DNA of 64,000 nt from Gracilaria vermiculophylla (GCA_019155205.2 JAHNZQ020000308.1:5761841-5825840), one strand, 5' to 3'. Positions 9,989-22,721 are shown, counted from the first letter of the stretch. Numbers and translations: made by a program. The notes: generated from the letters alone by a model not told the origin.

Positions 9989-11420
9989 TCATACTCCATC
10001 GGATCCTTCCTTCCCGTCGGTTTCCTGGATGACAAACCACGGAATTGTGTCCTCCAGAGGTGTTTTGTCTTCGCTCTTGGTGGAGAATCGCGATAGTGCG
10101 TCCGCTGCCTGGTGTTTTATACTAGGACGGTAAACGATGTCAAACTTGAACTCCAAGGGGCGTAACCTCCACCTTTCCATGCGGTCGGAAGCATCCATCA
10201 AAGACAGTATCCACTTCAATTGTGCGTGGTCCGTCCTCAAGGTGAGACACGCGCTTTCCAGGTATGGGCATAAAAGCAACACCACCCAAAAGATGGCGAG
10301 ACATTCGCGCTACGAGGTGGAATAGTTCCGTTCCGTAGGTGTGAGGCTGCGACTTCAGTATCCGAGATGTTGAAGTCCACCTTCAGGTTGTTCCTGTAAG
10401 AGGGCACATCCGACCTGGTATTTACAGGCGTCAGTGTCCAGCACCATTTAGCCGTGCCCTTTCGGAAATACCAAGATCGGTGGCTCTATCAGTCTCCTCT
10501 CCAGGGTGTTAAAGGCTTCAATCTATTCCTCGGTCATGATAGCCAATGGCGTCGGCTTTTTCTTCTCCAAGAGGCGATTTAACGGCGCCACAATACGGGA
10601 AAAGTTCGGGACATACCTCCGGAAGACATCACACTACCCCAGGAAGGAGTGGAGCTCCGTCTGTTTTGTGGGAGGGTGAGCATCCTTGATGGCGTCCTGA
10701 GGTTTTGTGGAAACCTGTAGGTGGCCCAGGAGCACAATGTGCCCCAGGTAATCCACCGAGGGCTTGAAAAAGAGACATTTCTCAAGCTTCAAGGTGAGTC
10801 CAGCATCCTTGAAGAGTAGGACCACGTGCTCCACATGAATGAGGTGCTCCTCCCCGCTGCGGGAGTATATGATGACATCATCAATATACACCAAGGCGTA
10901 CTGCCATTTCACCTTTGACAGGATAATGTTCACCGCTCGTTGGAACGTAGCGGGTGCATTCTTCAACCCGAATGGCATCCTTAGGAATCTGAAATTCCAT
11001 AGTGCGAGGTGAACGCTGTCTTATCCTTATCGGAGTCGTCCATCTCAATTTGCCAGTAGCCTCTGTTGGCATCCAGCGTAGATAAATTGGACGCATCGCC
11101 TAAGGAGTCGATACATTCGTCCATAAGAGGTATCAGGTGCGGATCGCGTACGGTCACCTCGTTGAGGCGTCTGTAGTCAATACAGAACCTTAAGGAGCCA
11201 TCTTTCTTCTTGACAAACACCACCGGGGAGGCCCATTCGCAATTGAAAGGCTCGATAACGCCTTTCTCCAGCATTCGGTGGACCTCATCACGTTCGAAAT
11301 CGCGCGCATGGGGTCAGGCCCTCCTCCAGAGTTGGTGTACCGGTTTCGCATAAGGTGTGAGCTGGATCCTGTACTTGGCCAAGCTGACCTGACCCAGGCG
11401 ACCATACCACATGTCCTCAA
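9989..11420 (-). pseudogene. Gypsy B reverse transcriptase and RNase H, broken
   Basis: Read from 11420 downward. RT motifs appear in order: MLEKGVIEPFNCEWASPVVF, VKKKDGSLRFCIDYRRLN, the degenerate STLDANRGYWQIEM, then after a frameshift near 10980 MPFGLKNAPATFQRAV and the catalytic YIDDVIIYS box, then YLGHIV. RNase H is seen at 9989-10285 with LRTDHAQLKW and IVYRPSIKHQAADALSR. Its N-terminal part between 10285 and 10600 survives only in fragments. RT plus RNase H makes cDNA in the ancestral element. Frameshifts and stops rule out activity. Confidence 0.88.
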
Positions 11421-11772
11421 AGGCGGATGGCATCTCCACTATCCTGTGGCGATACTTTTCGAAATCTTTGCCAATTCGGAGCTTCTAATGCCAGGTGGCC
11501 GAATTCTCTCCCTCAAGAGACGTTGAAGTCGCGTCAGCCTCCATGGTGAAGATTGCATCGCGTTCCGCAAGGTTTTCCGCACGAGGTGGATGAACCACTC
11601 ATGCAGGGGCGGGTAGTGCCAATCCGACGACAGTTCCTTTGTGGAGCGGAAACGGCGAGTCCTTCGGGTTGGCGAGCACGACCCTGAAGGGAATGTCCGC
11701 CACTATTACCATAACACCGTTCGCCATCATGGAGTGCTGCTTCGTCGTCTGGTATAGACTCCCCTGAAAAAA

Positions 11773-12563
11773 TTATTGGCCAGAAGCAGAAGTCTGCACC
11801 CAAAGTTCAACCTGACTCTTCGCGGGTATTACGATACTCTTTACCACCCGACGCTTGTTCGACTGCGTCTCCTTTGAAAGATTTCCCACGTGGCGTGCGT
11901 TGGCGCCCGGTCGTGGAGATGCGGACACGATACCTACAGGGGCAGTGTCGTAAAACGTCACCTTCAGCAAGCGTGGGTAAATGGTACGTACATACCGATC
12001 CACATAGGAAGTGCCCAATCTGTATTGTGCGGCCAAGTTAGCTGCCACAAGGAACCACATTTTCACCTGTAAGGAGCTCATCCGGAAATACAGGGGTATT
12101 TCGCGGAGGATTTCCAATGCTCAACGCGAAGCATCGCGCACCGTAGAGAGCTTACCATCCTCAAGGAGCCGGGAGCAGACCGCGGGAGCATGTCAGCTTG
12201 CGCCAGATTGGGGCGAGCTCCGTTGTCGAAGATAGCGCGCACTGTGATGGAGGCGAGCAGGAAACATCCGATAGAGGTGAACACTTTGTAATTCTCACGG
12301 CGGAGCGTGCAAACAGAATCTTCAAAGGCGTCGAATGGGTCCAACGAGAGTGAAGGGCCCGCCGATTCTGCGTCGATGGAGCAGACTGCGTCTCGCCCTT
12401 TCCTAAAGACGACCTCCGTGCAGCTGAGGTTCGATTGTAAGGAGCCTTGCGGAGCTTTTACGCGTGGCTTTGAGGGGTTTCCTGGTTGGAGGGGGCTAAG
12501 ATCCAGTAGGGGACGGCTACTGCGGTTACACATCAGGATGCGACGTGATCCTCTGAAGTGCAA
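11773..12563 (-). pseudogene. Gypsy B aspartic protease region
   Basis: The minus frame contains ITVRAIFDNGARPNL at about 12220. This matches the flap-proximal active site of retropepsins, with DNG in place of the usual D-T/S-G. The downstream frame at 11773-12117 is the linker to RT. The protease would release gag and pol products. It is frame-shifted relative to RT. Confidence 0.55.
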
Positions 12564-13023
12564 CCGGTTAAGATCCCGGACCCTGCGCTGGCGGCACGAG
12601 TGAGAGTGGAACTGGCTGCACTCCCAGTGCAGCGCGGTAACCGTACTTTCCTTGAGGGAAGCGGATGTCGCGATTCGCGGTTCGTTAACTTCCGCTCTCT
12701 GTTGCTGTGTCCTCTTGGTCCTGGAAGTTCTTCTCCGATTCGCGCAGGATAGCGGCCCTCATTGCTGGGGTGAGAGTAGTACAGAGTACTGGCTCTCAAG
12801 AAAAGCAAATCCTGCAAAGCGGTGGGTAGCCTCGAGGGTTCGCGAATCGGACAGTCATGTAAGATCCTGTCGATGCGTATGAATTAGAAAACGAGGGTGT
12901 CCTAGTCCTCGACAGTGCTCCTTGAGATGAGGCGTATGTGAGAGCAAAGGGTTCTTGCTCTGCTACGGGCGTGAGCTCGTCGATCTCCTCTGAGGTGGTG
13001 AAATCAAATGTCAGGGCGGATGC

Positions 13024-14701
13024 TCAACAATTCCTAGAGGCCATCGGTTTGTCCGAAAAAGAAGCGTGCCTGCGATGAGCGGCACGGTGTGTATCCCCAT
13101 AGGACTCCGCGAATCGTGTTAGCTCCGTATCGTTGGTCTTTCGGTGCGTTTTCAAGTGATTATGCATCCCGGCGCGGATGGAGGGCAGAATTTCCTCGAC
13201 AAACAACGAATTCAACTGCTGTTCGGGGTACACGTTCCCACTTCGTAAGGTCTTCGTCCACAGCTTTTACGAGGACCCCGTCTCGGTCATTACCGTGTTC
13301 TGCATATAGAAGGTGCCTTCAGTGTCAGCACCCGCTATCACCTCGTCCGCTGCGAAGCTTCTGAGAAAGAAATTCACCACCTCCGGGTACGTCACCAAGA
13401 TCTCGATTTCAAGGTCATCCTCAATGGTGCTCTCTCCCGTGAGGCACGGCTGCACCAGCGAGTGATCATGGCCTGTGAGGTAGAACTGAAAGCACCATAC
13501 GGCGGCACCTTCATGGACACCATTGTTATTACACGCTAAACGGAAGCGTGTGAGAAAATTCAACACCGAGATGGGGTCTTCACCTGAGAGGAAGTGCTTT
13601 TTCATATGAATATCCATGCAATGCTGATTCTTCGTGAGTCGTTTAGCGACTGAGGCATCATAAACAGTGGACCGAACATTCAACCTGTAAGTGTCATAAT
13701 CCACCTGTTTTGGCGAAGAGGTCGTTAAGCGGGACGACGTTCCTGACTCTTTTGCATTTCTCCTTGGGAGGTATACTGTCCTTCAAACTGGAGCTGTTTA
13801 CAGATTCAGAGTCTGAACTTCTCTCCACGTCGGTGTTTCGCTTTCTACTTTTCTCCCTCCGTTTCTTTCGGAGTCTTTCCTTTGCGTTGTCTGGGTGACT
13901 GACAATATCCCCGTTATCGCGATTGACCCGAGGAGTACTCTGTCCTTCTCTCCTTAGGTGAATGCATTTGCGACCGGTATCCTGTCTTTCTCCGTGGTGC
14001 GTCAGGTCCAGACAGTGCATAGCAAGATTCGTAAGATGGTCCCGTTTCCCTACGGAAGTATCCTTTCTTCCTATGGCACAAAGGGTGCGTCCTTTTCTGG
14101 CCGCGGTTACCTAAGGTGTTGATAAAGGGAACCTCCCCAATACGGAAGAATGACTTTGATGCGTCGTTGCGGGGAGCAGCTGCGGGGATTGGGAACAAAA
14201 CTTCACACAAATAACATCTGAGATCACCTCAAGGAAGGGGTCGGAGTCCAGCAAAGCATTCACAGCACGGTCAGCACTCTCCGTTGCAATTTCCTCCACA
14301 AGGACGTTGCGGCGTGCTCGTAAGTGTATTTCAATAACTGTAGGTATTCTTTCGACCAGCTCCTTTGAGAGCCAATCCGTAAGGTGCGGGGCCAGTGACT
14401 CCAGGAGGGAGTTAATCTCCATGTGTCACTGTCCCTGCAGCTCCTGAGGTGGCGGCTGCAATGCCGTGTGCGGTTCTTCAACCTCCACGTCGGCGTTTTT
14501 CAGAGGTGTCGAGGGAGACCCCGCTTGCTTCCGATCGTGCAATCTCCTAAAGCGACCCCTGAAACGCTCCACAGAGGAGCCGCGATTCCAAAGGAGACTT
14601 TCAGGGTCCTCCAGTCTGACGGCCATCTCTTGGGGAGCACTGCGCGTGCTGCGAACACCAACGGAGTCGGCTGCTTGAGGGTCCTGTAGGGAGGTTTCCA
14701 T
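13024..14701 (-). pseudogene. Gypsy B gag, broken into several frames
   Basis: Read from 14701 downward. The first ORF continues in frame past a TGA near 14424 into MEINSLLESLAPHLTDWL. After frame changes a basic Ser-rich part follows (RKKRREKSRKRNTD). The gag core at 13267-13704 contains DPISVLNFLTRFRLACNNNG and HEGAAVWCFQFYLTG, the conserved block of Ty3/gypsy gag. The C-terminal part is at 13024-13233. It would encode the capsid-like structural protein. At least four frame breaks are present. Confidence 0.7.
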
Positions 14702-14877
14702 TGGGGGTTCTTAGGGAACCAAATAGAAGTAGAACCGGTGTGATTCTCTTCCATTTCCGAATCACCTTAAGGAAGAATTCCACTGTTGGGTTCCGATCGT
14801 TGCAAACAAGAAACATTGCTCTGTTGCGACTTTTGCGAATTCTTTAGGAAACTAACCTTCTAAGTCGTAAGATCAGT

Positions 14878-15433
14878 TGTGGTACTATCAGTTCTCCTTT
14901 CGAGGTAGTAGAGCACAATGTCCGTGAGGAGTTTTTGTTGCTGATTACAAAGGCGCAAGTTCCTAAAAGAGGTCTCCGGTATTCGCTGTCTCGAGCCGGG
15001 GGAATTCTTAAGAGAGATCCGCAAACACCAAGCAGAGGGGGAGGTTCACTGGGCGGACAATGCTCCTACAGGCGCTGCTATGATGCGACCTGGGGATCAG
15101 TGGCTTAGAAACCTTAGGATGATTGACGAGAGCCTCCATCCCGAAAAGTAGATGAAGACTCAAGGGTGCTTGGTTTACTTCCCCATAGGTGGGGCTCAAC
15201 CGGCAGATGAAGTATCAAGCCGGGAGCCCGCCTCGGCAGGTCTGACTACTGTAGTAATTATCCGCACAAATTAACTAAAATGAATATAAATTCTACCGTC
15301 TCTTAAGGATATTGCAGCGCACGTGGGCCGAAGTATGCACCATGTTGCTCAGTTAAAAAAATACCAGCCCTTGTTAGTAATATCACGCCATAAAGCCGCT
15401 CCACAATATCACCTTAGAATCCATTGTACTACA
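14878..15433 (-). repeat. 5' LTR of gypsy B
   Basis: 556 bp, TGTGGTAC...GTACTACA on the plus strand. It aligns with 6346-6894 and is followed by TSD ACAGT at 15434-15438. Confidence 0.88.
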
Positions 15434-15438
15434 ACAGT
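15434..15438. repeat. Right TSD (ACAGT) of gypsy B
   Basis: Identical to 6341-6345. Its last two bases are also the first two of the right GTGAT of the older solo LTR. Confidence 0.85.
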
Positions 15439-16578
15439 GATAGAAGGAGATTGCGTGGTGCATGACCGCAAATAGAAATTCGAAGAGGTATGATTCACTC
15501 TCAATGGCCCGATTCCGTCTGAAACGTGGTATTTTATTGGTCAAGTCGGAGGCCTGCTTACGTACGGCAATGCACCACGTAACCGCTCCCAGTGTGACTT
15601 TTTCATGTACACGTTTCCCTTGATGCATCTCTCTACAAATGTCAGACTTACCAATGGAAATCTTGATGGGACTCCGTTTCATCTGGTCACGGCGGGAGAG
15701 ATACTCAAGTTCATCGGTGTTCTGATTATGATGACCAAGTACAAGGTTGCAAATAGAAGAGATCTGTTGAGGACAAACCCTCTGAAGTAATATATGGATC
15801 TGTCCCCAATTTTGGTCGATGCATGTCACGAACTCGATACGATACTATTCTGAGCAATATTCGGGTCACGTTGTTGGCCGAAAGGTCGGAGGTTCTCGGC
15901 TTGCAGTTGTGCTGGTTAGATAAATGTGTATTTTTTTATGCTATCAATGCGCATCGCTCTCGGTATTTCACACCGTCTGACAACATCTATGTTTACAAAA
16001 TTATGTCCCAATGATACGGAATGGGCGGTAAATGGATCCATACAGTACTTCTACACTACATGGCTCTTGATTTAAAGCCGGAAAAGGGATGTGGAATCCG
16101 AACGTCGTCGTGCGGAAAGAGCGGCATAATGCTGCGACTGGAAATAATCACTAGGTCAACAAGCTCGAATTCTTATGATGTAAAAGATGAATTTATCTCC
16201 TCTGCGGCAATTAACCTACGCTTATTCATGCCATGCTTAAGGACTGACAGCATTCTTTGTAAGGATTTGTGGTTTGCTTCTTTGTCAACCGCCCAGTCTC
16301 TCATTCGCTACAGAATGCTATTCATTGATGTTGTCAAGGGAGTTAGTCGTTAGTATCTGATGAAGAAACTGTCAGAAGAAGAGCTTTCTGCTCGTGGAGA
16401 TCACCTGAGTATGGTATGCATCATTCCGGGTGCTTTCATGAAGCTTATTGCCAAGCTCTGGAAGGACAGGCAGAGAAGATATTCCATCAATTCACGATCG
16501 GTAACCTCACCTGGGGAGGTCATTGAAAGGTCGAGGTGGAGAAAGAATGGCAATGTGACAAGATAAGTGGATTATCAG
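15439..16578 (+). mobile_element. piggyBac-like element 1, right part
   Basis: It resumes the transposase exactly where 5878 stopped: ATCGTGAT plus AGAAGGAGATT, against ATCGAGATTGAAGGAGATT in copy 2. DYE-like pieces include FFMYTFPLMHLS-type residues (15605 onward), EILKFIGVLIMMTKYKV, and further C-terminal parts to 16566 (KDLWFASLSTAQSL, AKLWKDRQRRYSI). Several stops are present, and the DE dipeptide of the first catalytic position is lost (YVYKIMSQ in place of VDESMSRW). It is cut by another LTR at 16579. Confidence 0.8.
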
Positions 16579-17015
16579 TGTAGTACAGTGGATCCTAAGG
16601 TGATGTTGTTGAGTGGCTTTACGACGAGGTATTCCTAAGGAGGTTTCGTATTTTTTACACTAAGCCGCGTAATGCACTATTCGGCCCATGTGTGATACAG
16701 TACCTTTAAAGAACGGTGGAATTTATATTAATTCTAGGCGATAGTGCAGGTAATTACTACAGAGATGAGACCTACCGGGGCGGGCTCCCGGCGTGGTACT
16801 TAATCTGCCGGTCGGGCTCCACCTTTTGGAAAGTAAACCAAGCACCCTTGAGTCTAAGTCTATTTTTCCAGATGGAGACTCTTGTCGAACCTTCTTAGGT
16901 TTCTAAACCGCCGATCTTCAGGTCGCCTCGTAGCATGGCCTGTAGGAACATTGTCCGCCCAGTGAACCTCCCTCTCCGCTTGGTGTCTGTGGATCCCCTT
17001 TCAGAATTTCCCCTT
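16579..17015 (+). mobile_element. Truncated LTR of gypsy family B, opposite orientation
   Basis: It starts TGTAGTACAGTGGATCC, the LTR 5' end, and runs colinear with the reverse complement of 15433 downward to GGATCCCCTTTCAGAA. The similarity stops at about 17015 and the LTR 3' end is missing. It interrupts the piggyBac-like element 1 near its 3' part. Confidence 0.75.
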
Positions 17016-17718
17016 TTTTCCACAGCAACTCGTTATTATTGAAGAGATTATGTAGTCGCAGTTCGTGTACATTTTTTAGCACACGGAAACATCTCAGGAT
17101 AAAATACGTTTTCAATCCCTTTCGTTCCTCTTATCGTAGTTCCCTATAGGCGATTTGCTTCTGTAATTTCTCCTCCTCGGACATTGCTCCACAGTAGTAA
17201 ACCACGATATTTTGGTTTCTATGCTACCATGATTCGTAATTCAATGAATTGCGGGATTTTGCGTGCAACTGAGTAAACGTTTTGAGTAACTCTACTTTTC
17301 GTTTATTTGTATAGCTCTCAAATAATTCTCTAGGGTATCTAAGTGGTATCTACCATTTTGATCCTGAGTTAAATTATTAGTTTTACCCTTAATAGTATGT
17401 CAGGGATAATTTAGAAATCATCGCTAATTGGCTCATATGAATAGATTTAGTCAATGTAAACCTAATATTAGCACCAAGAAATGTGTGCCTAAGGGTATTT
17501 AAATGCTAGATACATACTCATTTATGATCTATTTTTTCTTTTTTCCTGATGCTTTACTTTTTACATTTGCTTTATTTCAAGACTTCCATGGTACACATCG
17601 GCAATAATATGAAGCTTTAATTTATTTTTAGTTATCTGAGTTGATAGAAGCATCTAGATTTGAGTTCTTCTTAACGAACTTAAAATAACATCCCTGCCTT
17701 CATGGTCAATAATAGGTA
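17016..17718. other. Unrecognised segment, then AT-rich DNA
   Basis: On the minus strand 17016-17190 reads as LQKQIAYRELR, a stop, then KTYFILRCFRVLKNVHEL. It looks coding but is not recognised, and it is not the missing piggyBac end. From 17240 on the DNA is AT-rich with no feature seen. Confidence 0.3.
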
Positions 17719-18569
17719 CAGTGCGTTGCAAAAGTATAGAACAGTACAAAAACGCGCCAAAATATGGACTTTTTCCTACTGTAGCCACCCTCTTCGTTAA
17801 AACCCTCAGAAACGCGTTTCAAAAGTATAGGACATTTCCAACTCGTGCGTAATTATTTCCACATCATGTTTTTTTCTTTCCTCAAAAAGGCATAAGATCT
17901 TATAAAGTAAGAGCTTGCAACACAATACTTCAAATAGTAACTTGGTTTTAGGCCATTGCTCTCATTTCTATACCATTTTCTTCAATATTTACTGTAATAT
18001 AAACATAAAGTTTTATTGATAGCTTAACAATGCTCAGTTGAAACAATGAGCATAACTTTATGCAAGAAAGGTATCTTGAAAATGTGTTTTGCACTTAAAA
18101 ATCCATGTAAAGAACGAATCATTTCCAAAAACAAATAAAATGGTGATGAAAAACGCTTCAAAGCTCTTTCGGTTTATAAAACTGATTAACGTTTCCTTTT
18201 TAAAGCTGCAAATAAACAAATAATGGAGCCACAGTATGCAGTTAGCACTGGAAAAAAGTCAGCTGCAAAAAAAATGTATTTGAAATTGAGTAAAACTTTG
18301 ATTGAAATGAGCAACAGTGTTTTACATATTGCTCTCATAAGCAACAAAGATTAAATAAATTTTGAACATAAAAAAGTTTTATTAGAGCTTACATTGTGCT
18401 ATGTACTGGATCTTTCATGAAAACAACTTCATACAAAGCCTTTTCAGTAAGCATTACAGACTTAAAAAGGCTTTCAAATGCTTTAACACTATTTTTTATA
18501 AAATTTTACATATCTTATCAGAAATGTAAACTGGTTTTTTTACCAAGATAGCGCCGCCGTTTATTAGTA
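17719..18569 (+). mobile_element. Tc1/mariner-like non-autonomous element, truncated copy
   Basis: Begins TA-CAGTGCGTTGCAAAAGTATAG with a second internal copy of the end repeat at 17812-17839 (GCGTTTCAAAAGTATAGGAC). It aligns along its whole length with 38737-39590. It lacks the right end: similarity stops after GATAGCGCCGCCG near 18569, next to the copia LTR. No transposase ORF is visible. Confidence 0.8.
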
Positions 18570-18574
18570 TTTAT

Positions 18575-18855
18575 TATAAATAGGTGTAGTACAGAGCTTA
18601 GGATAAACTTGAGTAGACGCACTGTTGACTTATCTCGATGACTCGGCTTGACGTTTATCATTCATCCAACCTGGTCTGCAATTCTTTCTTATATAGTGTT
18701 CTCATGATGTTCTATAGTCTTCTAAAACTTCTAATAGTTTCCATCATAAAGCATAAAATACTTCTACATAATTTCTTCTATAGAATCTTCTAGACGTCTC
18801 TAGATATTAACTGTTTCTAGTTGCTTCCTAGAAGCTTCTAGATGCTTCTACCACA
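18575..18855 (-). repeat. 3' LTR of the copia element
   Basis: Aligns with 29877-30027 joined to 32917-33047. On the minus strand it starts TGTGGTAGAAGC. The end is TATA rather than the expected TACA, a point mutation. A TATA box (CTATATAAG, minus) lies at 18688-18696. Confidence 0.85.
18782..18849 (-). promoter_or_regulatory. Heat-shock-element-like arrays in the copia 3' LTR
   Basis: At 18830-18849 AGAAG-CTTCT-AGATG-CTTCT is a four-unit array with one mismatch. At 18782-18796 AGAAT-CTTCT-AGACG is a weaker three-unit array. The same positions are near-perfect in the 5' LTR. Confidence 0.55.
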
Positions 18856-18865
18856 CCCCCTCTCA
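18856..18865 (-). promoter_or_regulatory. Polypurine tract of the copia element
   Basis: The minus strand reads GAGAGGGGG immediately before the 3' LTR, a few bases after the polyprotein stop. Confidence 0.7.
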
Positions 18866-18868
18866 ACG

Positions 18869-21800
18869 TCATAACTGCTTAAGACCCAACATATCCATAT
18901 AAAACCCATGCTTGTTCTTCTGTAGAGACTTTGTAAAAATATCAGCTGCCATATGTTCGGTAGGACAGTATGTAATTTTCACTTCTTCATTTTCCAAGCA
19001 GTCCTGAATGTAGAAATGCCGTATAGCAATTTGCTTTGATTTTCCATGGCTTCCTTCCATTTGTGAAATTGCAATTGTAGACTGGTTGTCAACAAAAATT
19101 TGAATAGCTTGTTCTTCAGTAGTTTTAAGATCCTTCATGATTTTTGCCAACCATTTTCCTTCTTTGACTGCCGCTGTAACTGCTATTAATTCGGTCTCTG
19201 TGGATGACAATGCCACACAATTTTGCTTTCGACTGCTCCACGACAGTAAACAATTTTCATAAAATGTAGCATATCCAGAAACTGATTTTCTGTTTTCCGT
19301 ATTCCCCCAAGTGGCACCACCGTAGACATATAGTGGCGGGTTGGTAGATTTTTTGTAGACGAGACAAAAATCTTTTGTCTTCCGAATAAACCTAAGAACC
19401 CTTTTGCATGATTTCCAATGTTCTGTGCAATGCTCTTCAGAAAACCGACTTAATTTTCCAACTGAATATGCTATATCAGGACGCGTCCCTAGCATAAGAT
19501 ACATAAGTGAACCAATTAATTCTCTGTAGGGAACGCCCGTAATTATTTCATCATTTCCACATTTTTGTAAAGTACTGTTCGCCTCCAAGGGTGTATTAAT
19601 TTCTTTGCAGTTATCCGTATTAAATCGGTTACGCACAGTTCTTGCGTAGGCACTTTGACATAATTTCAGAATTCCTTTTTCTCGATTATAGTTGATTTCA
19701 ATGCCTAGTACATGCCGAATTTCTCCAAGATCCTTCATTTGAAATTTAGAACTTAGTTCTTGCTTCACAAAATTTAACACCTTGAGACTTTCACTTGCCA
19801 ATACTACGTCACCGACATATAGTGAAATAAATACTTCATGATCATCAATATTTGCGACAAATATTCCACTGTCTCCATGAGCTTTCGAAAATTTCATGTT
19901 CCTCAAAACCGAGCTAATGATTATGTACCACACTCATGGCGCCTTTTTTAGTCCATACATTGCCTTCGTTAGCTTGCAGATGTGATTAGGATTTTTTGAG
20001 TGAATAAAACCCTCAGGCTATTCCATAAAAACTTCTTCCTCCAACACTCCATTTAAGAACGCTGTTTTCACATCCATCTGGGTGATGAACTTTTTGTTTT
20101 GGAGTGCTACAGCCAGCATAGTCCTTAAAAAAGCCATGCGTAGAACTGGATCGTACGTGTCAAAATAATCAATGCCATATTTTTGCTGATACATTTTACA
20201 CACCAGTCTTGCCTTAAATATTTTCTCTTGATTCTTGATTTCGGGTTTTATCTTGAAAACCAATTTTGGTTGCAAAACATGCATGTCTGATTTTCGAGGG
20301 ATCAGTTTCCAAGTATTATTATCGTATAAAGACTTAATTTCTCTTTCCATTGCAGATGTTCAATAATTTTTCTGAACCTCTGACAGGGCCTTCTGTACAT
20401 TATTTGGTTCTGTTTCGTCTGCAAACATCATTACTGCACCGGCAGCAGTATCCTCATTTTCATCAGCATGCTCAAATGTGGGCCATGTTGGCAATCTTCT
20501 AGTTCTCCCACTTCTCCGTGGGATACTTTCTGGTGCTTGCTCATTTTCTAGGGGTGGGTTGTAAGCCTCAGAAGTTTCCGAATCATTTTCCTGTTCAGGG
20601 TTCGGCTTTAATTCTTCTTCTTTTGAATTTTCTGGTTCAAAAGAAATTTCTCCTTCCATTGAGATTATTTTTGGGGCTTCTAGAAATATTGCCGTTCCAC
20701 TTACAACCACTCTTCTGGTTGTATCGTCCATGAAGCGATAATTTCTACCTTCATATCCCAAAAATGTACACAGCCTTGACCTGGCATCCCATTTCTTTCT
20801 ATGATCATTTGGAATAAAAACATAGGCCTTGCACCCAAATACTTTGAGATGAGAAATATTTGGTTTCTTTCCGAACCATTTTTCATGAGGACTGCAACTG
20901 CCTAGAAGTTTTGTAGGAACAAAATTCCTAATCACATTTGCAGTTTGCATAGCTTCAGCCCAAAACGTTCTGGAAATTTCCTGAAAGTAAAGCATACATC
21001 TTGCTTTTTCACCAAGTGTTCGGTTAATTCTTTCCGCCACATTATTCTGTTGTGGTTGGTGTGCTCCAGTACCTTCGTGGATGATACCTTTGTGTTTAAA
21101 ATAATTTTCAAATGCCTTAGAAACATTTTCTCCCCCTCTATCACTTCTAATTCGTTTGATAGAAATTCCTTCTTGATTTTTCACCATAGTCAAAAATTCT
21201 CGGGTTTTTTCAAATGCTTCGTTTTTGGTACGGAGAAAATACACAAATGATTTTCTTGTGTAATCTTCAGTGAAGGTTATGAGATAGAATTTTCCTCCTT
21301 TGGATTTTGTACTCATAGGTCTACAAAGATCCGTGTGTATGAGTTCTAATTTTCCCTTTGATTGAAAATTTCGTAATGACGGAAATGATTTTGAACTCAT
21401 TTTCCCATCTACACATCCCTTGCATGTACTTATATCTTTTTGTTCCAATTTTTCTGGAACACCATCTGCGGTTTTCTTCGATACGATTTGGCTCAAGACT
21501 GATTTTCCAGCATGTCCTAGTCTGGCATGCCAAAGTTATTGCTCCGTTATAGTGGCAGAGCATGCTACATAATTCTCCTCGATCTTCTTGGAGCTTTTAA
21601 AGCGGTAGGTGGAATTTTCTTTCTTGGCCTGAATCAGTTTCTCATTTGAATATTTGGATAAAACCGTGCACCACCCTTTTTGAAAATAAACTGGATGTCC
21701 ACGTTCATCAATTTGCCCATTAGATAAAATGTTCGAAGCAATTTCCGGGACAAATAAAACATTTTGCACAGGCAGTGTCTTTATAGACCCATTTATAGAA

Positions 21801-22721
21801 ATTTCCATAAGTATGTTTCCCTTTTCTGTTGATTTAACATGGGATCTATCTCCTAGTCTGATGTTAACTGGCTCACTTCTTTTTAAAGTTTCCTCCATGA
21901 ACCGCTTTCGATTATTCGTCATGTGGAAGGATGCACCAGAGTCCATATACCATGTTCCATAAATTTTTCTTTGTTCTAGTTCAGCCATCAAAAACTTTCC
22001 GGAGGACGTAGTGCTCGTGTTGGGCTGTGTAGAACTTTTCGTATCTTTTTTGCGTTTTCTACAGTCCGAAATCTTGTGCCCTTTCTTTCCACAGTAGTGA
22101 CAGTTATAGAGAAATTTGTATTTTTGATTGTTGTTTTTTCCCTGTAGGAGACTTCCAGATTTTTCTTGCTCTTCAGACAATTTTTGTCTGGACTCTTCAC
22201 GCAAAATTCTACCGTGGGTTTCTTCAATGCTTAGCTTTTCAGCTATATTTTCCAATGTAACAATCAAACGTTCATAGCTTTTTGGTAAGCTACGCAATAA
22301 TCTCACAATATATTCTTCTTTTGTTTTATCTACCCCGAGCTGTTTCAATTTTGTTTTGAGACGTTTTAATTCTTCAATATGTTGTTTGGCTGATTCTCCC
22401 TCGTGGAGCCTTTTTGACGTAAAGCGCTCCTCCGTGTCCATTTTCGTTCGCCATACCCTTATTTTCGTACACTTCTGCTACGGCGTTGCAGGCGTCTGTA
22501 CCGGTTTTGCATGACTCAACATAGACTATTTGATTACCATCTACTGATAAACAAATATCTATTAATGCTTTCTCATTAGCAGTACCATTATTTTCCTCTT
22601 CTGCTACAGCTTTCCAATACCCCTTCTTCTTAAGGTAATTTTTCATGCGAAGATTCCAAGAGAAATAATTATCTCCATTACGATTCTCTATTTTGAACGT
22701 GGTTTTCTCTTCTTTATCCAT
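18869..22721 (-). pseudogene. Copia gag-pol polyprotein, inactivated
   Basis: One ancestral reading frame from ATG at 22721 to TAA at 18869, broken by a frameshift near 22445 and stops near 21537, 20358, 20019 and 19935. In order: a gag domain starting MDKEEKTTFKIENRNG; a CCHC zinc knuckle CHYCGKKGHKISDC near 22090; protease WYMDSGASFHMT; integrase with CKGC, HTDLCRPM, RSDRGGEN and VAERINRT (D, D, E intact); RT with QMDVKTAFLNG and an active site reading LYVGD instead of YVDD; RNase H with YGGATWG, where catalytic Asp is lost, but STETEL and DNQSTI present. Order PR-INT-RT-RH defines Ty1/copia. The RT and RNase H changes alone make it dead. Confidence 0.92.

Larger units (their letters stand above)
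6346..15433 (-). mobile_element. Gypsy family B, 9.1-kb chromodomain Ty3/gypsy element
   Basis: A complete but dead element in minus orientation. It has two LTRs of about 550 bp (TG...CA), a 5-bp TSD, and a polypurine tract next to the 3' LTR. Minus-strand coding remnants run in the order gag, protease, RT, RNase H, integrase, chromodomain. This order and the C-terminal chromodomain place it with Ty3/gypsy chromoviruses. No primer-binding site for a known tRNA was recognised next to the 5' LTR. Many stops and frameshifts break every domain. It is more GC-rich than its surroundings. About 1.3 kb between the chromodomain and the 3' LTR carries an antisense ORF track. Confidence 0.9.

Noticed and set aside
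12307..12603. Plus-strand ORFs across gypsy B (10137-12900)
   Set aside because: They are antisense to recognised minus-strand pol and gag domains and have no motif. Only the track at 7174-8052 lacks a sense-strand domain.
16918..17115. 65-aa minus-strand gene
   Set aside because: Half of it lies inside the truncated gypsy B LTR.
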